A DNA stretch of 64,000 nucleotides from Alphaproteobacteria bacterium (GCA_037200445.1 JBBCGH010000001.1:3410001-3474000); one strand, 5' to 3'. Positions 28,646 to 36,616 are shown, counted from the stretch's first letter. Numbers and translations: made by a program. The notes: a model not told the origin generated them from the letters alone.

Positions 28646-29270
28646 CGAGCACTGGAAAATTCTCCCTGATCATCTGCGACACGTAGCTGGGCGCGAGATT
28701 GCGCGTAGTGCTTCTCGGTCATGCGGGTGCCGGCATGGCCGAGCTGGGCCGCAATGACGCCCATCGGCACGCCCTTCATGGCGAGGTGGGAGCCGTACGT
28801 GTGCCGCAGAATGTGGAACGTAACGTGGGGGACGATCCCGGCGCGGGCGCTGGCCTCTTCCAAGGGGTGGCTTTGGTGGGACTTACGCCAGACGCCACCG
28901 TCGTTGCGCAGGAACACGATCTCGCTAGCCGCCCGGCCTGCCGTCCATTGCTCAAAGCAGCCCGTCCCCTCGGTGGTCAGCGTCACGTGGCGCGTTTGCC
29001 TTTCGCGAGCCGGATCGCGATCGTCTCGGAATCCGGATTGTAGTCACCGCATTTCAGGCGGGCGAGCTCCGAGTAGCGGCAGCCGGTGAGCAGCACGGCC
29101 TGCACAAGCCGCCGCAGATCTTCCGGGCAGGTATTCACGAGGCGGCGCGCCTCATCCACCGTGAGATAGCGCACCACCGCCTCGTCGACCTTGGCGAACG
29201 GGGCGCGCGCCGCGCAGCCAGCCGTGCGCGTGCCGATCGCGTCTCAAGACTGGTTTTGCGAGCAGACGAG
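28646..29270 (-). pseudogene. Decayed tyrosine recombinase (phage-type integrase)
   Basis: Catalytic-domain remnants lie in three frames. VRYLTVDEARRLVNTCPEDL with LLTGCRYSELARL carries the first catalytic arginine. After a frame break at about 28983, HILRHTYGSHLAMKG and LGHAGTRMTEKHYA carry the HxxR, His and Tyr elements. After a second break near 28711, LAPSYVSQMIRENFPVLAS is the C-terminal tail. The N-terminal core-binding domain is mostly missing. It points toward the tRNA-Glu fragment about 140 bases upstream, as expected for an integrase that used that tRNA gene. Confidence 0.82.
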
Positions 29271-29369
29271 CCATGAACACTTCTCCAACTTTTCTCTAAC
29301 TGTTGGGAGCGGATCATGACGGGGTCTAGCGGGCGCTCATGTTCAAAACAATTGATTCTATTGGGTTTG

Positions 29370-29399
29370 CGGACGTTCGTCACGGTCCGCGAACGTCCG
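29370..29399. repeat. Short perfect inverted repeat beside the tRNA scar
   Basis: CGGACGTTCG (29370-29379) and CGAACGTCCG (29390-29399) form a perfect 10-base inverted repeat around a 10-base spacer. It lies five bases from the tRNA-Glu fragment. It could be a recombinase core or arm site, or a remnant hairpin. Confidence 0.6.
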
Positions 29400-29404
29400 A
29401 TAGA

Positions 29405-29448
29405 CTTTCACGGCGGTAACACGGGTTCAAGTCCCGTAGGGCGCGTCA
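29405..29448 (+). other. 3' fragment of a tRNA-Glu(TTC) gene, candidate attachment-site scar
   Basis: The run CTTTCACGGCGGTAACACGG then GTTCAAGTCCCGTAGGGCGC matches a bacterial tRNA-Glu from the anticodon loop (TTC) through the anticodon 3' strand GGCGG, the T arm (ACGGG TTCAAGT CCCGT) and the acceptor 3' strand, ending GTCA where CCA would be. The 5' half, including the CCGCC strand of the anticodon stem, is absent. Crossover in the anticodon loop is typical for tyrosine recombinases, and an integrase relic lies next to it. Confidence 0.75.
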
Positions 29449-29451
29449 TTC

Positions 29452-30974
29452 TCAAGCGGCCTTTCGGGCGACCGGGCGCTCCGGCCGGGTCGCGACCGTC
29501 GACTCCTCTTCGTCCGCCTGCGGCGCGCCCCAGAACTCGGCGACGGTTGGGCCGTGCTTCAGCCGGCGGCCGGTGACGAAGCCGCGAATCTCGTGCCGCC
29601 ACACGCGGCGGCCCATCTGCGTGTACCAGCGCATCGCGTGGCGCGGCCCGCGGTCCCGCTGGAAGAACACCCGGAAGAGCGCCTTCGGACGGCACTGAAG
29701 CACCATCTCGATGAACTTGAACCAGAGGAGCACGCGCCAGGGCGGCATGTGGCGGGTTGCCAGCACCTGGTGCTTGTAGTCCCAGCGGCGGCGGTCGGTC
29801 TCGATCACACGGCGCCCGGCCGCAAGGTTGAAGTACGGCGTCCAGCGGTGCGGCGTCACGTAGAGCATCTGGATCTGGTCGGGATCATACGAGAGGAGCC
29901 GGCGCAGCCCGCGCCAATGATCGCGGTCGGTTTCCTCCTCGAAGCCCACGACCCAGGTCGCCATCGACAGACGCCGTGCCGGCGCAGCAGGCGAATGGCC
30001 TCGCGGTCGGTCGCGGTCTCGGCGCCCTTGCGGATCAGCTCAAGCGTGCGCGCGTCGGTGTTCTCCAATCCGAGGAGGAAGCGCTGCCACCCGGCCTTCT
30101 TGTAGAGGTGCAGGATGTCGGCATCGCGCACGATGTCGTCCGCACGCGTCGAGCCGACCAGGATCAGATCGACGTTCTCGGCGATCAGTGCTTGCAGGAA
30201 CGCGATCCAGGCTTTCCGCGAGACGGTCGGGTTCTCGTCGGCGAAGTTGATGACCCGCAGGCCGTGCTCGCGATGAAGGCGCGCGAGCTCCCTGGCGAAG
30301 CGGACAGGATCGCGATGGCGCCAACGCGTCCAGAAGCCCCGCTGGCCGCAATAGCTGCACAGATGCGGACAGCCGCGCGAGAACTGCACGACGACCGCGC
30401 GGAGGCCTCCCCAATAGCTGTAGCGCGCATGGTCGATCAGCTCCCAGCCAACTCGATAGGCATCGAGATCGCGGATCACGGCGGCAGGCTGCATCGCGTG
30501 AACGCCGTCCGCCGCGCGATACGCAATGCCTGGCACGGAGCGCAGCGGCAAACCGAGGCTGAGCGCGCGCATCAGATGCCGCGCGGTTTCCTCGCCCTCG
30601 CCACGCACGATCGCCGTCACATGCGGTTCGGCGCTAAGGATCTCGCGCCAATGATAGGTTGGAAATACGCCGCCATAGATGATGTGCACGCCCGGCATCG
30701 CGGCGGCGACCGCGCATGCTACCCCCGCAATGACCGGATGGCCGGATGTGGAGCCCGAATGACCGAACAGCACGGCCTCGGGTGCGAAGTCGCGCGCCTG
30801 CGCAACCAGGCTCTCCGTCGAGGCCGGGCCGAACTCGCCATCGATCAGCCGGACGTCATGGCCATCGTCGATCAGCGGTCCCCCGATGGAAAGCAACCCG
30901 AGCGGCGGCAGATGATCGTCCGGAATCCGGCTCCCGATCGCCGGATGCGGCACGTTGATCAGCAGGATGCGCAT
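29452..30974 (-). CDS. B12-binding radical SAM protein, BchE-like, with one apparent frameshift
   Basis: About 507 residues when the frame break near 29965-29972 is repaired by one base. An N-terminal cobalamin-binding Rossmann domain begins MRILLINVPHPAIGSRIPDD, with LPPLGLLSIGG. The radical SAM domain has the three-cysteine motif in RGCPHLCSYCGQRGFW, with FLLGLENTDARTLELIRKG downstream. After the break it continues MATWVVGFEEETDRDHW, and the C-terminus WDYKHQVLATRHMPPWRVLL recalls the anaerobic Mg-protoporphyrin monomethyl ester cyclase (BchE) family. No other photosynthesis gene is in the window, so the true reaction is open. AGAAGGAC precedes the ATG at 30974. It ends four bases from the tRNA-Glu fragment. 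Confidence 0.78.
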
Positions 30975-31045
30975 GTCCTTCTGGCTCCGTTCGGCAACCA
31001 GCATCACCGCGTCCAACTTTGTGCTGCAAAGCTAGCGGACGCATT

Positions 31046-31100
31046 TCGATTGACTTTGCGATGCAAAGTATATGGTCGTACAAAGCCCCATGCAAGCCTG
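31046..31100 (-). promoter_or_regulatory. Candidate promoter and operator for the BchE-like gene
   Basis: A perfect palindrome ACTTTGC-GAT-GCAAAGT lies at 31053-31069, about 80 bases before the start at 30974. On the minus strand a possible -10 TATACT (31067-31072) overlaps its edge, with a weak -35 TTGCAT 17 bases farther upstream. A palindrome across the transcription start fits a repressor site. The regulator is not identified. Confidence 0.5.
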
Positions 31101-31195
31101 GAGGCCGGAAGGGGCGCCGCTTAGACGAGAATTGTCAGGAGATGGCCGGATTTGCGCGGCCAGTCCGGCGCTCCGTCGCCGTCCTGGTCAGCGCC

Positions 31196-31318
31196 TCAGT
31201 GCCCGCCAGCCACGCGATAGGCAAACCACGCGGCCGGGCCGGTGATCTGGGCGCGGTTGGAATTCACGTCCCAGATCACGAACGTGATGGTGAACAATAT
31301 GAAGGCGATGTAGCGCAT
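31196..31318 (-). CDS. Small 40-residue hydrophobic protein
   Basis: ATG at 31316-31318 to TGA at 31196-31198. The protein begins MRYIAFILFTITFVIWDVNS, has NRAQITGPAAWFAY and ends RVAGGH. One N-terminal membrane helix is followed by a short polar and aromatic tail. Small proteins of this type recur in Bradyrhizobium-like genomes; I recognise the pattern but not a named family. The ribosome site is weak, so translation is not assured. Confidence 0.55.
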   Translation of the reverse strand: MRYIAFILFTITFVIWDVNSNRAQITGPAAWFAYRVAGGH

Positions 31319-31452
31319 GCTGCCGCACGGTAACCTGCAACGTGCAGCGAAGCGTTACGGTGCGAGTCACCATTTTCAGATGTTTTGGCGCTGAGGCGCG
31401 TCCAAGTTTCGCAAAATTCGAATGAACGAGCCGACGCAATAGCTGTCAGACC

Positions 31453-31785
31453 TCAGCTCGCGCGCACCCAGGCGGTGGTTGCCATCAACCGCTCGCGGCT
31501 CACCGGACGCAGGAGGCGCACGACCTTGGGCCTGCCCTCGGAGCCCACGCGCGTCACGTAGTCGGCATCGAGCAGCCGGAATGTCTCTTCCTTCCAGCGC
31601 TGCGCCAGCCGCGCCGCCTCGGCATCCTCGACACCGAAGGTGAGCTTGACCGCCTCGGTCATGAGCGCGTCGGCCAGCGCCTCGCGATCCATGCCCTTCA
31701 TCACCGCCTGACGAACCGCGATGCGGGCGTGCACCTGGGCGCGATCGTCTTCACCGGGCTCGATCGTTCGTTCTGGGGCGGTCAT
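31453..31785 (-). CDS. Hypothetical protein, helical, 110 residues
   Basis: Starts MTAPERTIEPGEDDRAQVHA, continues with EALADALMTEAVKLTFGVED and RWKEETFRLLDADYVTRVGS, and ends ERLMATTAWVRAS. Soluble and helix-rich, no signal peptide. Not recognised. An upstream in-frame start at 31818 would add 11 residues; the ATG at 31785 is preferred because the segment before it is not obviously protein-like. Codon use matches the neighbourhood. Confidence 0.55.
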   Translation of the reverse strand: MTAPERTIEPGEDDRAQVHARIAVRQAVMKGMDREALADALMTEAVKLTFGVEDAEAARLAQRWKEETFRLLDADYVTRVGSEGRPKVVRLLRPVSRERLMATTAWVRAS

Positions 31786-31883
31786 TGCAATGTCCCGAAG
31801 CGAATCAATTGATGACAACTATGCGTATCCGCGGCCCCAGCGCCAAGAGTCGGGCATGCGGTCGTCAGGACAAATTCGCCAAC

Positions 31884-31916
31884 ACAAAAAACCGCCCGGC
31901 GAACCGGGCGGCCTTT
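31884..31916 (-). terminator. Rho-independent terminator after the 60-residue protein gene
   Basis: On the minus strand GGCCGCCCGGTTCGCCGGGC continues GGTTTTTTG: an eight-base perfect GC stem (CCGCCCGG/CCGGGCGG) with a four-base loop followed by a run of six T. It lies 19 bases after the stop of the gene at 31935-32117. It is the clearest intrinsic terminator in the window. Confidence 0.88.
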
Positions 31917-31934
31917 GGCTTGTTCGCGCGCGAA

Positions 31935-32117
31935 TTAGTGCGCCACGTAGGCCTGTACCGGCAGATCCTTCGCGTTCTTGGTCAGACCGAGGACGTCGAT
32001 AGCATAGACCTCGCCCGTCACTTCATTGGCCACAATCGAGGTGTGGGGCGAAATCGCAACGATCACCGCGAGAATGAGCGCGGCCAGCGTGAGGATGGCT
32101 AAAATCTTGGTTCGCAT
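31935..32117 (-). CDS. Small exported or membrane-anchored protein, 60 residues
   Basis: Begins MRTKILAILTLAALILAVIV, a signal or membrane helix, then AISPHTSIVANEVTGEVYAI and DVLGLTKNAKDLPVQAYVAH. GAGGAG seven bases before the ATG at 32117 and an intrinsic terminator right after it show a real, separately transcribed small gene. The short soluble part, outside the cytoplasm, has no recognised domain. Confidence 0.72.
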   Translation of the reverse strand: MRTKILAILTLAALILAVIVAISPHTSIVANEVTGEVYAIDVLGLTKNAKDLPVQAYVAH

Positions 32118-32331
32118 CTCAATGCTCCTCGTCAACCGCCCCTCAGCGCGGCGACCCTACGCTCCGAGCGTATTGACAGAATGTCGCAGCGAGACCGATT
32201 GGTATCGCGCGTATTGCGCTGCGATGAGTTGAGTTCTGCGGCGCAACAAAAGCGCACGCAAAGTCACATTGCGTCGAGTCCAGATTGAAGTGGCGCCTCC
32301 CACTACTGTCGAGCGCGGCCCGCGATATCGG

Positions 32332-32838
32332 CTACTTCTTCCGCCCCGCCCCGTTCTTTTCCGCCGCCCTGTCGCGTGCCTCGACCTGCGCCTCCACGTC
32401 GGCGCTCAGGCGCTGGTAGAGGCCGAGCCCGACGATGATCCCGACGCCCGTGACCAGAATGGCCGAGGGATAAAGAAGCAGCCCCACGTCCTGACCGCTT
32501 TGGCGGAAGACCAGCACCAGCCCTTCGATGAAGACCGCAATCGAGATGGTGGAGACGAACTTGGTGAGGCTGCGCCGCGCCTCGGAAGCGAGGCGCATTT
32601 CGCGGCCGCGGATCACCTCCTCCTCGACAAAGTATTTGGCGACATCGAAGACCGCCATCGCGATCACGACGTAGCCGATCGACTCGAGCAATCCGTTGCC
32701 CGCGTCGCCCCAGGGGCCGCTGAGCGCGACCACAATGAGTCCCGCACTGTAGATGCTGAGCGCCAGCGCGATCAGCATCAGCACGATGCTCGCGAGACCG
32801 AACACGCCGCGCGAGATGTAGTCCATCGCCGAAGTCAT
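32332..32838 (-). CDS. Multi-helix membrane protein of unknown function
   Basis: About 168 residues from the ATG at 32838 (MTSAMDYISRGVFGLASIVL). Four hydrophobic stretches are seen: VFGLASIVLMLIALALSIYS, LLESIGYVVIAMAVFDVAKY, FVSTISIAVFIEGLVLVFRQ and LLLYPSAILVTGVGIIVGLG. A charged loop EEEVIRGREMRLASEARRS sits after the second, and the C-terminus is charged and coiled-coil-like (DVEAQVEARDRAAEKNGAG). Not a named family I recognise. A TTG start at 32859 is possible. Confidence 0.68.
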   Translation of the reverse strand: MTSAMDYISRGVFGLASIVLMLIALALSIYSAGLIVVALSGPWGDAGNGLLESIGYVVIAMAVFDVAKYFVEEEVIRGREMRLASEARRSLTKFVSTISIAVFIEGLVLVFRQSGQDVGLLLYPSAILVTGVGIIVGLGLYQRLSADVEAQVEARDRAAEKNGAGRKK

Positions 32839-32969
32839 CTGGAACCTGCCGAGGTCCAATGGAACTCTAACGGCCGGCGGAAAGTTCCCTTCGAGGAACC
32901 TAGTAGGCCGGGCGGCCGCTAAGTTCTGTCCCGGTAACGGTGTTTGCGAAGGCGATGAGGTGCTCGGGT

Positions 32970-33722
32970 CTAACCAAGTAGCCCAAATGCATCATCTGGG
33001 CCGGTCCGTCCCGAGTCGATAGCGGGAGGACGCTTCTCGGTCCGAAATCCGTCAAACGTAGGACCCGCACATAGGGCGCCTAACAAGCATGGGACGCTTG
33101 CCGCATAGTCGCGATCGCGAAGAAACACAGGCGACCCAGAGGATCCGGGAAAGCACCCGATATCGACCAACTGATCTCGACCATTGAACGGGATGCCAGG
33201 GTGGGACGCTGTCGAACCATATCGGACAACAGGGAGCGAATACGTGTCATCCCACAAGCCGTTTGGGTATCCATACATCATTACGGGGTGGGCGGCGTAA
33301 AAGCGCATTAGCGAGTCAGGGTGCCAAGCAAATGTGTTGGTCACATAGGTGCAAAAAGCGTCCGCTGGAGTTTGATGTGAGAAAGCGCCGAACGGAAGTA
33401 AGGCGAGATCTACTTCTGGGTCGGGATGAAGAACCCAATCCGTAACGGGAGTCTTGATAGTTTGGACGCCGTCGAGCCAGACGAATTGGCCTACGTTGTC
33501 AGCGGTTCGCTGCGTGCGGTGCATTACAAATGTAGCAGCGACGCCTCCTTCGATGACGTGCTTGTTTGTCATCAGAAAGTGTTGAGACGGATCACCGTGT
33601 TGATAGAAAAAACCCGTGCCGAACGCAGTGCCATCCTCCAAGTGCACTATGATTCTGGTCGTGCATAGTAAGAGATACGTGGAGCTGTCCCGATTGGTGT
33701 ATATTTTCGCAGGCTTTGCCAT
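32970..33722 (-). CDS. Trypsin-like serine protease, orphan
   Basis: A 250-residue chymotrypsin-fold peptidase. The triad is visible: His55 in FLMTNKHVIEGG, Asp105 in HPDPEVDLALLP, and Ser195 in GCFPGSSGSPVF. FGTGFFYQHGDPSQHF is the first-barrel strand pattern. There is no signal peptide or PDZ domain, so it is a cytoplasmic-looking single-domain protease, a type often found in anti-phage or accessory loci. The C-terminus after LLGALCAGPTFDG looks shortened compared with similar proteins. The region is less GC-rich than its neighbours, suggesting transfer. Confidence 0.78.
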   Translation of the reverse strand: MAKPAKIYTNRDSSTYLLLCTTRIIVHLEDGTAFGTGFFYQHGDPSQHFLMTNKHVIEGGVAATFVMHRTQRTADNVGQFVWLDGVQTIKTPVTDWVLHPDPEVDLALLPFGAFSHQTPADAFCTYVTNTFAWHPDSLMRFYAAHPVMMYGYPNGLWDDTYSLPVVRYGSTASHPGIPFNGRDQLVDIGCFPGSSGSPVFLRDRDYAASVPCLLGALCAGPTFDGFRTEKRPPAIDSGRTGPDDAFGLLG

Positions 33723-33738
33723 CCTTGATTACTCAGAG

Positions 33739-34536
33739 TTAGGTTCCCACGCGCAGCGGCGCCGCAAGCTTGCGCAACGTCGCGATGATCGAGAGTGCGA
33801 CGATCCGGCCGGTCTTCGGATTCTCCGACGGCACGTTCTCGATCGAGAGCGTGAAGGAGGCGGAGTCAGCGTCCACCTCGATCACGTGGCAGTTTCGCGT
33901 CTTGGTCGGATCCGCATAGATGTCGATCATCGTGCGGTCCGGGCCGATGCCGGCAAGCGCCAGTGCCGCAACGACGTTGACGTTCGCCGGAAAGCCCGCC
34001 GCTGCATCGCGCGCCGTTCCCGAAAACACGAGCTTCGCCTCGTTGAGGCCCTCGACCGAGATTCCGTTCTTCACAAGATGCGGCGCGCCGGCGAGCCCGT
34101 TCGGCGGCTTGCGCGTCGTCATGCGCACGGAGTTGACCGTGCCCTCAGCCACGGCTGCGACCGCATCGAGACCGAGCAAGCCGCCGGTCGGAACGACGAT
34201 GCGTCCGCCGTGCTGCTTCGCCAGCTCGATGAGCGCGGGCCGCGGCAGCAACGCACCGCACGAGAGCACCATCACCTGCTTGCCCGCGCTGAGCATCGGG
34301 CGGCAAATCCTGTCGAGCACCGCCGCAGGCGCACACTCGACTGCAAGGTCAGCATGCCGCGGGAACTCGTCGAGCGGCACGATCGGCGCGTCGATGCCCT
34401 CTTCGTCGAGCCAGCCGCGCGCCTTTTCCTCGTCGCGCGCCGCGACGCACGCGAGGCTCAAGCCCGGCATGCCGTCAGCAAGTTTGCGCGCGAGCACGCG
34501 CCCGATCGTGCCGAGACCTGCAATGCCGATCTGCAT
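33739..34536 (-). CDS. L-aspartate dehydrogenase
   Basis: A 265-residue NAD(P)-dependent dehydrogenase of the aspartate dehydrogenase (NadX) family, oxidising aspartate to iminoaspartate. It opens MQIGIAGLGTIGRVLARKLA with the GxGxxG nucleotide motif, and carries VECAPAAVLDRICRPMLSAG, VPTGGLLGLDAVAAVAEGTV, NVNVVAALALAGIGPDRTMI and the C-terminal NCHVIEVDADSASFTLSIEN. AAGAGGAG lies before the ATG at 34536. It diverges from a Bug-type binding-protein gene across about 116 bases. Use in NAD synthesis or in amino-acid catabolism cannot be told here. Confidence 0.87.
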   Translation of the reverse strand: MQIGIAGLGTIGRVLARKLADGMPGLSLACVAARDEEKARGWLDEEGIDAPIVPLDEFPRHADLAVECAPAAVLDRICRPMLSAGKQVMVLSCGALLPRPALIELAKQHGGRIVVPTGGLLGLDAVAAVAEGTVNSVRMTTRKPPNGLAGAPHLVKNGISVEGLNEAKLVFSGTARDAAAGFPANVNVVAALALAGIGPDRTMIDIYADPTKTRNCHVIEVDADSASFTLSIENVPSENPKTGRIVALSIIATLRKLAAPLRVGT

Positions 34537-34652
34537 GGATAGCTCCTCTTGACCTGCAAGACGGTCATACGCTGCGACAATTGTAGCAGCAACAATGCCT
34601 TGACCCCCTCCACTCACTCGATAAGCAAGGGCAACGTCAAGGAGGACATCGA

Positions 34653-35624
34653 ATGAAGAAGGCTCTGGCGGCCGCATTGGCCGCCCTGTTCGCGCTCCCC
34701 GGCATGGCGGGAGCGCAAGATTACCCGACGCGTCCCATCACCATGATCATCCCGTTCGCGGCCGGCGGCCCAACCGACGTGCTCGGACGCGTCGTCGCCG
34801 CCAAGATGAGCGATATCCTCGGCCAGCAGATCGTGATCGAGAACGCGACCGGCGCGGGCGGCATGACCGGCGCAAATCGCGTGAAGACTGCGCCGCCGGA
34901 CGGCTACACGATCCTGCTCGGCACCGTCGGCACGCAGGCGCAGGTGCAGAACCTGTCGAAGAAGCCGCTCTACGATGCCGGCAAGGATTTTCAGCCGGTG
35001 GCGCTGCTCGCGGACGTTCCGCTGGTGCTGATCGTGCGCAACGACCTGCCCGTGAACACCATCAAGGAATTCGCCGAGTACACCAGGAAGAACCAGGAAA
35101 AGATGTCGTTCGCCTCCTCCGGTGTCGGCGCGGCGGTGCATCTCGGCACCGTGCTGCTCAATTCGGCGCTCGGCGTGAATGTCACGCACATCCCCTACCG
35201 CGGCAGCGCGCCGGCGATGACCGACCTGCAGGGCGGGCGTGTCGACTACATGACCGAGATCGTCTCGACGGCCTTCCCGCAAATCCAGGGCAAGGCCGTG
35301 AAGCCGATCGCGGCGCTTGCGCCCGAGCGGATCAAGAATCTGCCCGACCTGCCGACCGCGAAGGAAGGCGGCGTCGACGTCACGGCCTATACGTGGAACG
35401 CGATCTTCCTGCCCAACGGCACGCCGGAGGCGATCGTGAAGAAGCTCAACGCGGCGGCCGTCGAGGCGATGAAGTCGCCCCAGGTGCGCGAGAAACTCGA
35501 GCCGCTCGGCGTCAATTTCGTCAGCGAGGACCGCATGACGCCCGCCTATCTCGGCCAGTTCGTGAAGGACGAGATCGTGAAGTGGGGCAAGGCGATCGCC
35601 GATTCAGGCGCGACGACGGACTAG
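34653..35624 (+). CDS. Bug/TctC-family tripartite tricarboxylate transporter substrate-binding protein
   Basis: A 323-residue periplasmic binding protein with signal peptide MKKALAAALAALFALPGMAGAQ cleaved before QDYPTRPITMI. Family blocks: IPFAAGGPTDVLGRVVAAKM, GANRVKTAPPDGYTILLGT, YRGSAPAMTDLQGGRVDYM and PLGVNFVSEDRMTPAYLGQF. Bug proteins bind carboxylates or amino acids. No TctA or TctB membrane gene is nearby, as is usual for these expanded families. AAGGAGG before the ATG gives a strong start. It faces the aspartate dehydrogenase gene, so a dicarboxylate ligand is a fair guess, not more. Confidence 0.92.
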   Translation: MKKALAAALAALFALPGMAGAQDYPTRPITMIIPFAAGGPTDVLGRVVAAKMSDILGQQIVIENATGAGGMTGANRVKTAPPDGYTILLGTVGTQAQVQNLSKKPLYDAGKDFQPVALLADVPLVLIVRNDLPVNTIKEFAEYTRKNQEKMSFASSGVGAAVHLGTVLLNSALGVNVTHIPYRGSAPAMTDLQGGRVDYMTEIVSTAFPQIQGKAVKPIAALAPERIKNLPDLPTAKEGGVDVTAYTWNAIFLPNGTPEAIVKKLNAAAVEAMKSPQVREKLEPLGVNFVSEDRMTPAYLGQFVKDEIVKWGKAIADSGATTD

Positions 35625-35630
35625 CTAATT

Positions 35631-35719
35631 CGTCATGCCCGGGCTTGTGCCGGGCATCCACGTCTTCATTATTGAAGCTTCAAAGTCGTGGATGGCCGGG
35701 CCAAGCCCGGCCATGACGG
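35631..35719. repeat. Long intergenic inverted repeat, GTCATGCCCGGGC family, copy 2
   Basis: Left arm CGTCATGCCCGGGCTTGTGC to CATCCACG, right arm CGTGGATGGCCGGGCCAAGC to CATGACGG; the arms pair over about 32 bases around a loop with TTATTGAAGCTTCAA, itself a small palindrome. Same family as 18284-18379. The right arm ends nine bases before the start of the dehalogenase-like gene, so its ribosome site lies right against the hairpin. Confidence 0.85.
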
Positions 35720-35728
35720 AGATTGTTC

Positions 35729-36616
35729 ATGCAGATGCCCGGCTTCACCCGCACCGAAATCAAAACCTCCGGCGCGCGCATCGTCGTGGCGCATGGCGGC
35801 AAGGGCCCGCCGCTCCTGCTGCTGCACGGGAACCCGTTCACGCACCTCTCGTGGCACAAGTTCGCACCCCGCCTGGCGCAGGAATTCACGGTCGTGGCGA
35901 CCGACCTGCGCGGCTACGGCGATTCAGAGAAGCCGCCGAGCCAGCCGGACCATGGCAACTATTCGTTCCGCGCCATGGCGCAGGACAATGTCGAGGTGAT
36001 GGCTTCGCTCGGCTTCGACAAGTTCTTCGTCGCAGGCCATGACCGCGGCGCGCGCGTGACGCACCGCATGTGCCTCGATCATGCCGGGAAGGTGCTGCGC
36101 GCCTCGATCCACGACATCATCCCCCAGCACCATCTGTTCAATCATCCGACGCAGGCCTGGGCGACGGGGGCCTACCACTGGTTCTTCATGATCCAGAAGG
36201 CGCCGATGCCAGAACGGCTGATGAGCGCGGACCCGGACTTTTTCATCGAGTATAAATTATCCAAGACCAAGCAGGGTCTTTCTTTCTTCGGCAAGGAAGC
36301 GCTGGAGGAATACAAGCGCTGCTTCCGCAATCCCGAAACCGTCCGCGGCATGTGCGAGGACTACCGCGCCTGCGCGACCGTCGACCTCGCGATGGACAGC
36401 GAGGACTGGCACGCCGGCAAGAAAGTCACCTGCCCGGTGCAACTGCTCTGGGGCGCGACCGGACAGGTCGGGCGGCAGAACGATCCGCCGGCGATCTGGA
36501 AGAACTACGCGACCGACATCCGCGACGCACAGGCGATGCCCTGCGGGCACTATCTGTCCGAAGAGGCGCCGGAAGAGACCTATCGCGCGATGCGAGCATT
36601 TTTCACCGCGCCCTGA
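35729..36616 (+). CDS. Haloacetate dehalogenase-like alpha/beta hydrolase
   Basis: A 295-residue alpha/beta hydrolase resembling fluoroacetate/haloacetate dehalogenase. The nucleophile is an aspartate, in VAGHDRGARVTHRMCLDH (Asp105), with Asp129 in SIHDIIPQHH and His274 in MPCGHYLSEEAPEE. The oxyanion-hole motif is LLLLHGNPF, and YHWFF supplies the His-Trp pair that binds halide in known dehalogenases, together with the arginines of DRGAR. The conserved halide tyrosine position cannot be assigned by eye. GGAG seven bases before ATG 35729 supports this start. Downstream of a Bug binding-protein gene. Activity on haloacids is likely from family residues but not shown. Confidence 0.82.
   Translation: MQMPGFTRTEIKTSGARIVVAHGGKGPPLLLLHGNPFTHLSWHKFAPRLAQEFTVVATDLRGYGDSEKPPSQPDHGNYSFRAMAQDNVEVMASLGFDKFFVAGHDRGARVTHRMCLDHAGKVLRASIHDIIPQHHLFNHPTQAWATGAYHWFFMIQKAPMPERLMSADPDFFIEYKLSKTKQGLSFFGKEALEEYKRCFRNPETVRGMCEDYRACATVDLAMDSEDWHAGKKVTCPVQLLWGATGQVGRQNDPPAIWKNYATDIRDAQAMPCGHYLSEEAPEETYRAMRAFFTAP

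Noticed and set aside
28462-28986. The integrase C-terminal fragment as a functional 174-residue gene
   Set aside because: The end after EKHYA is out of frame with the true tail and the first catalytic Arg lies in another frame; it is part of a pseudogene.
29405-29448. A complete tRNA-Glu gene
   Set aside because: Only the part from the anticodon loop onward is present; the acceptor 5' strand, D arm and anticodon 5' strand are missing.
29452-29964. The C-terminal part of the BchE-like protein as an independent 170-residue gene
   Set aside because: It begins in mid-domain (MATWVVGFEEE follows RRHG in family members) and is simply the part after a one-base frame break.
31188-31439. An 83-codon minus frame next to the BchE-like gene
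   Set aside because: It overlaps the better-supported 40-residue protein in another frame and is His/Arg-rich without pattern.
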